Shown here: in pieces, positions 31,212-37,125 of the stretch
How positions within the stretch are numbered: position 1 is the stretch's first letter
Layout of the letters: each line of letters begins with the position of its first letter
DNA from: an uncultured Spirochaetaceae bacterium
GTDB lineage: Bacteria > Spirochaetota > Spirochaetia > Treponematales > Treponemataceae
Direction: 5' to 3'
Assembly (NCBI GenBank): GCA_902778325.1
Contig: CACYWZ010000020.1
Location: 1 to 37,125, forward strand
DNA length: 37,125 nucleotides
The notes under the pieces: generated by a model
What the model saw: the letters and a program-made list of their open reading frames with translations, nothing else
What the model was told of the DNA's origin: nothing
The model's database searches: none
Translations under genes and position numbers: made by a program

Positions 31212-31427
31212 TTTCGCGCAAGTCTCAAATTTATATTTAAAGGTCAAAACCGTTTCGCGCAAGTCTCAAATTTATATTTGAAGCGCAAAACCGTTTCGCG
31301 CAAGCCTCAAATTTGTATTTAAAGGTCAAAACCATTTCGCGCAAGCATCAAATTTATATTTGAAGCTCAAAACCGTTTCGCGCAAGCTTCAAATTTGTAT
31401 TTGAAGCTCAAAACCATTTCGCGCAGA
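31212..31427. repeat. Intergenic palindrome array E, exact 41-bp period, five units plus a partial sixth
   Basis: Units start at 31212, 31253, 31294, 31335, 31376 and 31417, each exactly 41 bp apart and opening with TTTCGCGCA. Each has an AT-rich inverted repeat (best: GCTTCAAAT-ttgt-ATTTGAAGC) followed by TCAAAACC. The layout, palindrome then TCAAAAC then a CG-rich spacer, mirrors array C. The array ends a few bases from the DUF4291 ribosome binding site. Most of the 317-bp gap 31200-31516 is this array plus the terminator. Confidence 0.92.
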
Positions 31428-31456
31428 GCGTGTGTGATTACACGAAGCTCAAAAAC

Positions 31457-31497
31457 AAAAAAATCTCGCAAAATTTTGTATTTTGCAAGATTTTTTG
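31457..31497 (-). terminator. Terminator of the P-type ATPase operon
   Basis: AAAATCTCGCAAAAT (31460-31474) and ATTTTGCAAGATTTT (31480-31494) form a 15-bp stem with one mismatch. A T run follows on the minus strand. Confidence 0.85.
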
Positions 31498-31516
31498 CTT
31501 CTGTCTTCATTAAGTT

Positions 31517-33598
31517 TTATTTCTTTTTCGAAAACATCAGCGGGCGCATCGCGTTCAAGACAGCAATCATCGTAACCCCCACATCGCCGAAGACCGCAAG
31601 CCACATATTCGCAAGTCCTATAGAACAAAGCGCGATAATCAAAATCTTCACGCCAAGCGCAAACGCCACATTTTGCCAGACGACGCTCATCGTTCCTTTC
31701 GCGCTCTTTATCGCCTCGCTAACTCGGCTCGGCTTGTCGTCCATGATGACCACATCAGCAGCCTCAATCGCCGCATCGCTTCCCATGCCGCCCATCGCGA
31801 TTCCAACGTCGCTTCGCATCAAAACAGGCGCGTCGTTTATGCCGTCTCCAACGAAAAGAACTGTGCCGTCTTTGTTCAGCAGCTCTTCAATGCGCTCAAC
31901 CTTGTCGTTCGGCAAAAGCTCGGAGTAAACTTCGTCAAGACCAAGCTCCGCGCCGACCTTTTCCGCAACCGCCTTTGTATCTCCCGTTAGCATAACCGTC
32001 TTTCTCACGCCCATCTTTTTGAGAGAACTAATCGCCTCTTTTGCGTCCTCTTTCGCCACGTCGCTCAATGTAATCAAGCCCGCGTATTTTCCGTCAAGCG
32101 CAACGTGTACCGCCGTCGCCGCCTCGTCGTCTGTGCCTCCGCTGACACTAACGCTTTCTTTTTCCATAAGACGAGTGTTTCCCGCAAGCACGGTTTTTCC
32201 GCTGAGAGTGCATTTCATTCCGTGCCCGCTGATTTCCTCTGAGTTTTCCGCCGTGAGCTTTTCGCACTCTGGGCAAGAATGAGCCGCCTTGAGCGAGCGC
32301 GAAATCGGGTGATTGGAAAAATACTCCGCGTGAGTCGCCAAAGCCAAAAGCTCCTCTTTTTCAATGCCGTCAGCGTTCTCGATTCCTGTAACCTCGAAAG
32401 AGCCTTTCGTGAGCGTGCCTGTCTTGTCGAAAACAACCGTGTTCGCCTTTGAAAGCTGCTCGATGTAGCTTGAGCCTTTGACCAAAATGCCCTTTCGTGA
32501 AGCCACTCCGATTCCCGCAAAGAACGAAAGCGGAACAGAGATAACAAGCGCGCACGGACAAGACACAACAAGAAGCTCAAGCGCACGATAAACCCAAGTC
32601 TTGAAGTCCGCACCCAAAACAAAAGGCGGCACAAAAGCGATGAGCAAAGCCAAAGCGCAGACAATCGGCGTGTAGATTTTGGCAAAGCGAGAAACAAAAC
32701 GCTCGCTCGAAGCCTTCTTGTCGGCAGCCTTTTCCACTTGAGCCAAAATGCGAGCAACCGTGCTTTCGCTGTATTCCTTTTCGACTTTGACCTCAAGCGC
32801 GCCGCTCAAGTTCACGAAGCCCGAAAGCACCTTGCTCCCCGCTTGCACAGCCAAAGGCTTTGATTCCCCCGTAAGAGCCGCAGTGTCGAGCGTAGAAGAA
32901 CCTGAAACCACTTCGCCGTCAAGAGCAATTCGCTCGCCCGCTCTCACCTCGATGATTTCGCCAGCGCGCACTTCTTCGGCTTTCACGACTTCGCTCTTTC
33001 CGTCGCGTTTCACCGTTGCGCTGTCGGGGCGAATGTCCATAAGAGAAGTGATTGATTCGCGAGAAGAATCGACCGCTTTGTCCTCGAAGAACTCTCCGAT
33101 TTGGAACAAAATCATAACCGCGACCGCCTCGGAGTATTCGCCCATCAAAATCGCGCCGACCGTTGCGATGCCCATCAAGAACTCTTCGCCAAAGACGCGC
33201 CCTTTCACGAGCGATTTCACTGCGCCTTTCAAAACGGTTAAGCCCGAAAGAAGATATGAAGCACAGTAGAGCGCAAAATAGACAATCTTTGCGATGTCCG
33301 CCGACACATTGAGCGAAGAAAATAAGCCCTTGAGAAGCGAAGTTTTTTCGATAACAATCGCAAGAGCAAAAAGAATGAGCGAAATAATGATTTTAGAAAG
33401 AGAAGTTTCTTCCTCCTCATCATCATCGTCGTCATGCGCACAACATTCGCAGTGGTGCTTTTTGTGTCCATGCTCGTGTTCATTCTCATGCTTGTGGTCG
33501 TGATGTTCATGTTCGTGTCCAGCTCTCTGGTGTCCACAACAAGAGCAAACCTGCTCCGCTTCTCTCTTGTCTATTTCTTTTTCTTTTATACAAGACAT
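31517..33598 (-). CDS. Zn/Cd/Pb-type P1B ATPase (metal exporter)
   Basis: This inner-membrane ATPase exports divalent soft metals. It has 693 residues from the chosen start. The N-terminus has no classical HMA GMTCxxC domain; instead residues 15-65 are rich in Cys, His, Asp and Glu (CSCCGH, HEHEHHDHKHENEHEHGHKK, HCECCAH). P1B motifs follow: CPC in SCPCALVIS (about 347-349), DKTGTLTKG (phosphorylated Asp about 391), SNHPISRSL and GDGINDAPVL. The last membrane part has FGDVGVTMIAVLNAMR, the Asp pattern of Zn/Cd (P1B-2) pumps. GGGGG lies before ATG 33598; the longer frame lacks a ribosome site. It is cotranscribed with arsR. Confidence 0.95.
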   Translation of the reverse strand: MSCIKEKEIDKREAEQVCSCCGHQRAGHEHEHHDHKHENEHEHGHKKHHCECCAHDDDDDEEEETSLSKIIISLILFALAIVIEKTSLLKGLFSSLNVSADIAKIVYFALYCASYLLSGLTVLKGAVKSLVKGRVFGEEFLMGIATVGAILMGEYSEAVAVMILFQIGEFFEDKAVDSSRESITSLMDIRPDSATVKRDGKSEVVKAEEVRAGEIIEVRAGERIALDGEVVSGSSTLDTAALTGESKPLAVQAGSKVLSGFVNLSGALEVKVEKEYSESTVARILAQVEKAADKKASSERFVSRFAKIYTPIVCALALLIAFVPPFVLGADFKTWVYRALELLVVSCPCALVISVPLSFFAGIGVASRKGILVKGSSYIEQLSKANTVVFDKTGTLTKGSFEVTGIENADGIEKEELLALATHAEYFSNHPISRSLKAAHSCPECEKLTAENSEEISGHGMKCTLSGKTVLAGNTRLMEKESVSVSGGTDDEAATAVHVALDGKYAGLITLSDVAKEDAKEAISSLKKMGVRKTVMLTGDTKAVAEKVGAELGLDEVYSELLPNDKVERIEELLNKDGTVLFVGDGINDAPVLMRSDVGIAMGGMGSDAAIEAADVVIMDDKPSRVSEAIKSAKGTMSVVWQNVAFALGVKILIIALCSIGLANMWLAVFGDVGVTMIAVLNAMRPLMFSKKK

Positions 33599-33630
33599 AT
33601 ATTCCCCCTTAAAGTTCTTGGTTGCTACTT

Positions 33631-33687
33631 TGACAAAACAGCCCTCGGCTGACAAAGCAGGCTGTGCCTGACAAAGCAGCCTGTGGC
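33631..33687. repeat. Tandem hairpin repeat G, 19-bp period, three units
   Basis: Units at 33631, 33650 and 33669 each carry ACAAA(A/G) and a 5-bp hairpin: CAGCC-ctc-GGCTG, CAGGC-tgt-GCCTG and CAGCC-tgt-GGCTG. In the middle unit both arms change together, so pairing is kept. The array touches the arsR stop codon and lies between arsR and the ATPase gene. Confidence 0.8.
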
Positions 33688-33689
33688 TG

Positions 33690-33989
33690 TTAGCGGTCGC
33701 CGAGATGTTCCATGCCAATATTCAAAATCTGCGAAACGTGTTCGTCGGCAAGCGAATAAATAAGCGATTTGCCCTCTCTCCTAAACTTCACAAGCCCGTT
33801 GAGCTTCAAGACGCGTAGCTGCTGACTAATCGCAGGTTGCGCCATCGAAAGAGTCGTCGCAATGTCGGTAACATTCATCTCTTTGTCCAAAAGCGCGTAC
33901 AAAATCTTGACCCTAGTTGAGTCCCCGAAAATCTTGAACAATTCCGCGAGGTCGCACAAAACGCTCTCGTCTTCAACGCTATCACTCAT
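33690..33989 (-). CDS. ArsR/SmtB-family metal-sensing repressor
   Basis: The product has 99 residues. It is a winged-helix repressor (LFKIFGDSTRVKILYALL, MAQPAISQQLRVLKLNGLV). The last helix has Asp82, His84 and His95 (ADEHVSQILNIGMEH), the alpha-5 zinc-site spacing of CzrA/SmtB, with Asp98 in place of the fourth His. A Cys near residue 12 recalls CadC but the full CadC site is not present. GGGGG precedes ATG 33989. It probably binds the palindrome at 34023-34042 and releases it when Zn or Cd binds. Confidence 0.93.
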   Translation of the reverse strand: MSDSVEDESVLCDLAELFKIFGDSTRVKILYALLDKEMNVTDIATTLSMAQPAISQQLRVLKLNGLVKFRREGKSLIYSLADEHVSQILNIGMEHLGDR

Positions 33990-34022
33990 AAATCCCCCTT
34001 TCACAAAAGTTATCACTTAAAC

Positions 34023-34042
34023 ATATGCTTATATAAGCATAT
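34023..34042. promoter_or_regulatory. ArsR operator overlapping the operon promoter
   Basis: ATATGCTTATATAAGCATAT is a perfect 20-bp palindrome of the ArsR/SmtB operator type. On the minus strand a TTGACT lies upstream, and TATATA (18-bp spacing) lies inside the palindrome, so repressor binding would cover the -10 box. Confidence 0.8.
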
Positions 34043-34125
34043 AATAGCAATAAAGTCAACCTGAATAACAAAAAATGTGCTTGATGTAAATCAAAAAATT
34101 ATAATAAAAATCGTAATAAATCTAA

Positions 34126-34155
34126 TTGACAAAGCTCAATCTGTTCGCTTTACTC
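34126..34155 (+). promoter_or_regulatory. Candidate MATE gene promoter (leaderless start)
   Basis: TTGACA (34126-34131) and TTTACT (34150-34155) are 18 bp apart, and an ATG follows after 7 nt. The TTG that could be read as a start codon is the first part of this -35 box. Confidence 0.45.
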
Positions 34156-34161
34156 TCTGCT

Positions 34162-35547
34162 ATGGCAATACACTCAGTTTCGCACAAAGCACCGCGCAAC
34201 GCTTCAAGCGCACTCAAAGATATGACACAAGGAGAGCCGTTCAAGCTCATTATTCTCTATTCCATTCCGCTTTTGCTCGGCAGCTTGTTCCAGCAAATGT
34301 ACTCGATGGTAGACACCGTCATCGTCGGGCGAATGCTCGGCACAAACGCACTTGCCGCAGTCGGAAACACAGGACCAATGAACTTTTTGGTCTTGGGCTT
34401 TGTCTTTGGCGTGTCGTCAGGATTTGCAGTTATCACAGCGCAAAGATTTGGAGCAAAAGATTTTAAAGGGCTTCGTTGCTCCGTCGCGATGAACGTAATG
34501 CTAAACATTATTGTGTCGGTGATTTTAACCGCAATCGCTTGCTTTTCCGCTCTTCCCATTCTGCGCCTCATCAACACGCCAGAAGAAGTCATCGCAGAAA
34601 GCTTTTCGTACATCATCGTGATTTACATCGGGATTATCGCAACCGTAACATACAATATGGCTTCCTGCATTTTGCGCGCAATCGGTGACAGCAAATCCCC
34701 CGTTGTGTTTTTGATAATGTCTTCAATCTTAAACATCATTCTTGACGTTGTTCTCATTCACTTTATGGGCATTGCGGGAGCGGCTTGGGCAACCGTGATT
34801 TCGCAGGCTGTTGCGGGCGTGGCTTCGGTGGTTTATATGATGAAAAAATACCCGATTGTGCGCGTCACGAAAAAGGATTTTATCTGGGACAACTATTTTG
34901 CAATTCAGCACCTCAAAATCGGTCTTAATATGGCGTTTCAGTTTTCGATTACGGCGATTGGCGTTGTCGTATTGCAGGGTGCGCTCAACGTGTTCGGGGC
35001 GGTCAAGATGGCGGCATACACAGCGGCGCAGAAAGTCGAGCAGCTCGTTTGCGTGGCGGCACAGACAACTGGCGTTACAATGGCGAATTACGCAGGACAG
35101 AACTTCGGCGCAAAGCAAGTCGCTCGCATAAAGGAAGGCACGAACAAAGCCTGTTTGATTTCGTTTGCAATGTCGGTGCTGGCTCTTGTTTTGGCTTGGA
35201 GTTTCCAGACACAGCTTATCGCGCTCTTCATCGACCGCAATCTGAGCGACTTCGCTGACGTTCTTGCAGCCGCAAAGACGTATTTGCACATCACGGGTGT
35301 TTTGTATCCCTTCTTGTTTTTGCTTTTTATCTATCGAAACGTTTTGCAAAGCATTGGCAAGGGCTTTTGGCCATTGATGGGCGGCATTTTTGAGCTTGTC
35401 GCGCGCACGGTTGCGGCATTCACTTTGCCTGCGCTCTGGGGCTTCGGAGGCATTTGCGCCGCAGGTCCTGCCGCGTGGATAGCCGCCTGCGTGCCGCTCG
35501 CCATCGCCTACTACGTTACAATGCGCACTTTCAAAATCGGGGAATAG
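34162..35547 (+). CDS. MATE-family multidrug efflux transporter
   Basis: The product has 461 residues and about 12 membrane segments. It has the MATE opening DMTQGEPFKLIILYSIPLLL, GSLFQQMYSMVDTVIVGRML, and a second similar half starting near IWDNYFAIQHLKIGLNMAFQ with AAQKVEQLVCVAAQTTGVTM. It exports cationic drugs or other compounds using Na+ or H+ (NorM/DinF-like branch not resolved). Start choice: ATG 34162 fits the promoter, although family members usually begin close to the MTQG motif (34222). There is no Shine-Dalgarno before either. It is divergent from arsR. Confidence 0.93.
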   Translation: MAIHSVSHKAPRNASSALKDMTQGEPFKLIILYSIPLLLGSLFQQMYSMVDTVIVGRMLGTNALAAVGNTGPMNFLVLGFVFGVSSGFAVITAQRFGAKDFKGLRCSVAMNVMLNIIVSVILTAIACFSALPILRLINTPEEVIAESFSYIIVIYIGIIATVTYNMASCILRAIGDSKSPVVFLIMSSILNIILDVVLIHFMGIAGAAWATVISQAVAGVASVVYMMKKYPIVRVTKKDFIWDNYFAIQHLKIGLNMAFQFSITAIGVVVLQGALNVFGAVKMAAYTAAQKVEQLVCVAAQTTGVTMANYAGQNFGAKQVARIKEGTNKACLISFAMSVLALVLAWSFQTQLIALFIDRNLSDFADVLAAAKTYLHITGVLYPFLFLLFIYRNVLQSIGKGFWPLMGGIFELVARTVAAFTLPALWGFGGICAAGPAAWIAACVPLAIAYYVTMRTFKIGE

Positions 35548-35554
35548 CAAAAAA

Positions 35555-35596
35555 AACAGCCTTTCGCTCGCTCTAAAAGCCGAAAGGCTGTTTCGT
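35555..35596. terminator. Bidirectional terminator between the MATE and DUF6261-like genes
   Basis: AACAGCCTTTCG (35555-35566) and CGAAAGGCTGTT (35581-35592) form a 12-bp perfect stem between convergent genes, with A and T runs on the two sides. Confidence 0.9.
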
Positions 35597-35609
35597 TTAT
35601 TTCAAATTT

Positions 35610-36308
35610 CTATTTTTTGCTGTTGCGCTTTGAAACAGTCTCGTTCGCTCTCTCAATTTCACCTTCGACGCTATTGGCAAAGTCCGCACAGTCCGCGTTT
35701 TCCACAATTCTCATCGTGTTCAAATACGGAATAATCTTATCGTTAAAAAGCGAAAGTATCGGCTTTTTGAAACTAGAAGCCGAATCCGCCTTGCTTTTTG
35801 AAGCCTTGACGAAATCGTCGTTCGCCTTAGAAAAAGCGTCCTGCTTTGAGCGAATCTCCGCCAAAGCCTCCGTAATGCCGTCCAATCCCGACACATTCTC
35901 AGCCAGAGAAGGTGCGGCAAAATCTTCGAGCAAAGAGCCGATGAGCGTGGATTCTGCGTTATAGTTGACCGCTGTGATTTGCGCCTTTGCGTATTTTTCG
36001 AAAATCTCTTTTAGAGGCAAAGCGAGAGCTTTCTTGCTTTCAATCGGGATAATCGAGTAGGCGTTGACGAGCGTTCCGAGCGTTTTTACCGCCTCATCGC
36101 GCTCGTTGTCCGTGTCTTCGAGGGTGGAAAGAGTCTTGTTTTGCAATATGGCAGTCTGCGTGTTGTTTGCAAGTTCTTCCAAGTTTTTCACGTTTGGCTT
36201 CAAAAAAGCGTCTTTTTGCGCCTTTTCGTCCGCGTTGAACACCCTTGCCACAGTCAGTGACAAGCCAGCCAATTCTGCAATTCTGATTGCAGTTTTTACC
36301 TTGTTCAT
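35610..36308 (-). CDS. DUF6261-like helical protein of unknown function
   Basis: The product has 232 residues, nearly all helical and alanine-rich, without a signal peptide or membrane segment (LEELANNTQTAILQNKTLST, DERDEAVKTLGTLVNAYS-like core, YNAESTLIGSLLEDF). The layout resembles the DUF6261 family seen in Bacteroidetes and treponemes; that name is tentative. GGAGG lies 9 nt before the ATG. It is preceded by repeat array F. Confidence 0.65.
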   Translation of the reverse strand: MNKVKTAIRIAELAGLSLTVARVFNADEKAQKDAFLKPNVKNLEELANNTQTAILQNKTLSTLEDTDNERDEAVKTLGTLVNAYSIIPIESKKALALPLKEIFEKYAKAQITAVNYNAESTLIGSLLEDFAAPSLAENVSGLDGITEALAEIRSKQDAFSKANDDFVKASKSKADSASSFKKPILSLFNDKIIPYLNTMRIVENADCADFANSVEGEIERANETVSKRNSKK

Positions 36309-36340
36309 AGTGATAAACCTCCGCTACAAAACAAATTTAT

Positions 36341-36525
36341 AATCGTTATTTTAACGATTCTCGCCAGATTGAGAAATCCCTTTTCGTCAAAATAACGATT
36401 TATGACTTTTGAAAAAGGCGCATTTCGTTATTTTAACGATTCAATCCTGATTTAAGAATCTGCTTTCGTTAAAATAACGATTGCCGACTTTGCCGAAACC
36501 TTAAATCGTTATCATAAACATTTAA
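36341..36525. repeat. Intergenic palindrome array F, 41-bp period, variable spacers
   Basis: Palindromes at 36341-36359, about 36385-36400, 36423-36441, 36464-36482 and a degenerate one near 36504-36521. The core is AATCGTTA-TTT-TAACGATT or its flipped form with an AAA centre. Period: 41, 41, 41, 40. Unlike arrays C-E, the spacers of about 25 bp differ from each other, sharing only a TTTC-like end. No gene is seen in 36309-36555. Confidence 0.85.
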
Positions 36526-36555
36526 GTTTTTCCTCTTTGTAATGTTTATTCGCGT

Positions 36556-36849
36556 CTAGTCGGTGAACTTTACGATTCTGGTCACGCCGTTTTTGCTCAT
36601 AGTTAATGATTGAGGGCTGTAGGTGAAGCTCATTTCGTCGTCGTCTGACCACGATACAGTTTTGCGCTCTCCTGATTCAAGGTAGAATGAGCTTTCGCTT
36701 GCGTTTCCGCTTGGAATAACCCGAACTTCGCGTGAGGACTCGTTCTGAAACTCCCACGAATTTGAGTATGAGCGGACGGCGCTTTCCATAAAATCGCACG
36801 AGGAGAGAAAAAGAAGTGGTAAAAACAGAAAACTTGCTTTGTATTTCAT
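36556..36849 (-). CDS. Small lipoprotein (97 residues)
   Basis: The signal peptide has a lipobox LLFLSSC (Cys18). The mature part is a short domain that looks beta-rich (SWEFQNESSREVRVIPSGNA, TVSWSDDDEMSFTYSPQSL, RIVKFTD). No family is recognised. The promoter and ribosome site are unclear. The gene lies alone between array F and the nuclease tail. Confidence 0.75.
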   Translation of the reverse strand: MKYKASFLFLPLLFLSSCDFMESAVRSYSNSWEFQNESSREVRVIPSGNASESSFYLESGERKTVSWSDDDEMSFTYSPQSLTMSKNGVTRIVKFTD

Positions 36850-36962
36850 AACTTATTGTTCGGTATTTTTCGCTGAATGTTCACTTTTCGCTAATCCAGC
36901 TCAAGACGCATATAAGCGAGAGGCTGATAGCCAGAGATGCGGGAGCAATCGGGGAGTGAGTT

Positions 36963-37125
36963 TTATCTTTCCCGCACCAACCATTCAACAATATTGCGCT
37001 CCGTGCTGGAGAAATTCACGCCGATTTTGAACAGTCTTCGCTTATCGGAAGCATACGGCTTTGCATATCCCTGCGTTTCAATCTGCGCTAGTGCGTTCTC
37101 GGCAGCTTCATCGCGCTTGAACTCA
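36963..37125 (-). CDS. C-terminal part of an AAA-ATPase-like/PD-(D/E)XK nuclease protein (partial)
   Basis: The frame enters from the right edge and ends with TAA at 36963. The 54 residues read EFKRDEAAENALAQIETQGY, then DKRRLFKIGVNFSSTERNIV and EWLVRER. This is the usual end of the AAA-ATPase-like (PF09820) plus PDDEXK_9 (PF08011) proteins, common in treponemes and Bacteroidetes: '..AL.QI..KGYA..Y..D.....KIGVNFSS..R.I..W'. The rest lies outside the window. Confidence 0.85.
   Translation of the reverse strand, partial: EFKRDEAAENALAQIETQGYAKPYASDKRRLFKIGVNFSSTERNIVEWLVRER

Noticed and set aside
31200-31262. Longer N-terminus of the DUF4291 protein
   Set aside because: The extension is made of array E sequence, and AAGGAG lies 8 nt before the internal ATG at 31199.
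31212-31427. CRISPR array at array E
   Set aside because: The whole 41-bp unit is conserved with no unique spacers, so it is a tandem repeat.
33599-33718. Extended N-terminus of the metal ATPase (to 33718)
   Set aside because: It runs through the 19-bp repeats and the end of arsR and has no ribosome site; GGGGG precedes the ATG at 33598.
36341-36525. CRISPR array
   Set aside because: The repeat is only about 16-19 bp and a near-perfect palindrome that flips its centre, there are only five units, no leader and no cas genes. Related 41-bp arrays in the window have constant spacers.
1-37125. tRNA or rRNA genes, or an intact insertion sequence
   Set aside because: I saw no cloverleaf, rRNA stretch or intact transposase; only tails of Rpn and PD-(D/E)XK proteins are present at the edges. 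A tRNA scan would be decisive and was not run.

Overview
The window looks like a chromosomal segment from a treponeme (spirochaete, Treponema or a close relative). The strongest pointers are an MglB-2-like sugar-binding lipoprotein with the permuted domain order known from T. pallidum Tp0684, a BspA/TpLRR-type leucine-rich-repeat protein, several lipoproteins and isolated Rpn-type PD-(D/E)XK nuclease tails. Species cannot be fixed from sequence alone. Most genes lie on the minus strand. Housekeeping genes have moderate GC, while accessory stretches (about 22.1-25.5 kb and 27.0-30.6 kb) are clearly AT-rich.

Layout. 0-4 kb: the tail of an Rpn-type nuclease, a RhuM/Fic-domain gene between two near-identical terminators, prfA (release factor 1), a VapBC-type toxin-antitoxin pair followed by a HigA-like remnant, a DNA-methyltransferase remnant and two 23-bp-period repeat arrays. 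4-11.7 kb: a tightly packed five-gene minus-strand cluster (LysM protein, lytic transglycosylase lipoprotein, MglB-2-like lipoprotein, KtrB, KtrA), which looks like an envelope/osmotic operon. 11.8-16.8 kb: a chemotaxis receptor, a divergent PHP-domain phosphoesterase, an 11-unit palindrome array and an intracellular LRR protein. 17-21.6 kb: glgX-glgP, a glycogen breakdown operon. 21.7-25.5 kb: a 42-bp repeat array, an outer-membrane-like remnant, small secreted proteins, three XRE regulators (one broken). 25.6-27 kb: metY with a consensus promoter.

27.0-30.6 kb is the most unusual part. It is a row of minus-strand immunity-like genes (SUFU, SUKH-4-like and others) interleaved with three related fragments that carry an 'IGxxDNSK...KSEPYERERK' sequence and run into toxin-like ends, one of them an HNH/Endo VII-like nuclease. 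It reads as an orphan polymorphic-toxin C-terminus/immunity cassette array with no delivery protein in view.

31-37 kb: a DUF4291 gene, a 41-bp repeat array, an ArsR-regulated Zn/Cd P-type ATPase operon with a perfect 20-bp operator palindrome, a MATE exporter, a DUF6261-like protein, a 41-bp-period palindrome array, a small lipoprotein and the tail of an AAA-ATPase/PD-(D/E)XK gene.

A theme across the window is a set of intergenic arrays built from short palindromes plus spacer. Each has its own sequence, but the period is mostly 41-42 bp (four loci) or 19-23 bp (three loci). In two of them the hairpin arms change together. They sit beside gene ends, often next to gene remnants. A second theme is that several genes without a Shine-Dalgarno sequence have a -10 box 6-8 nt before the ATG, which suggests leaderless mRNAs.
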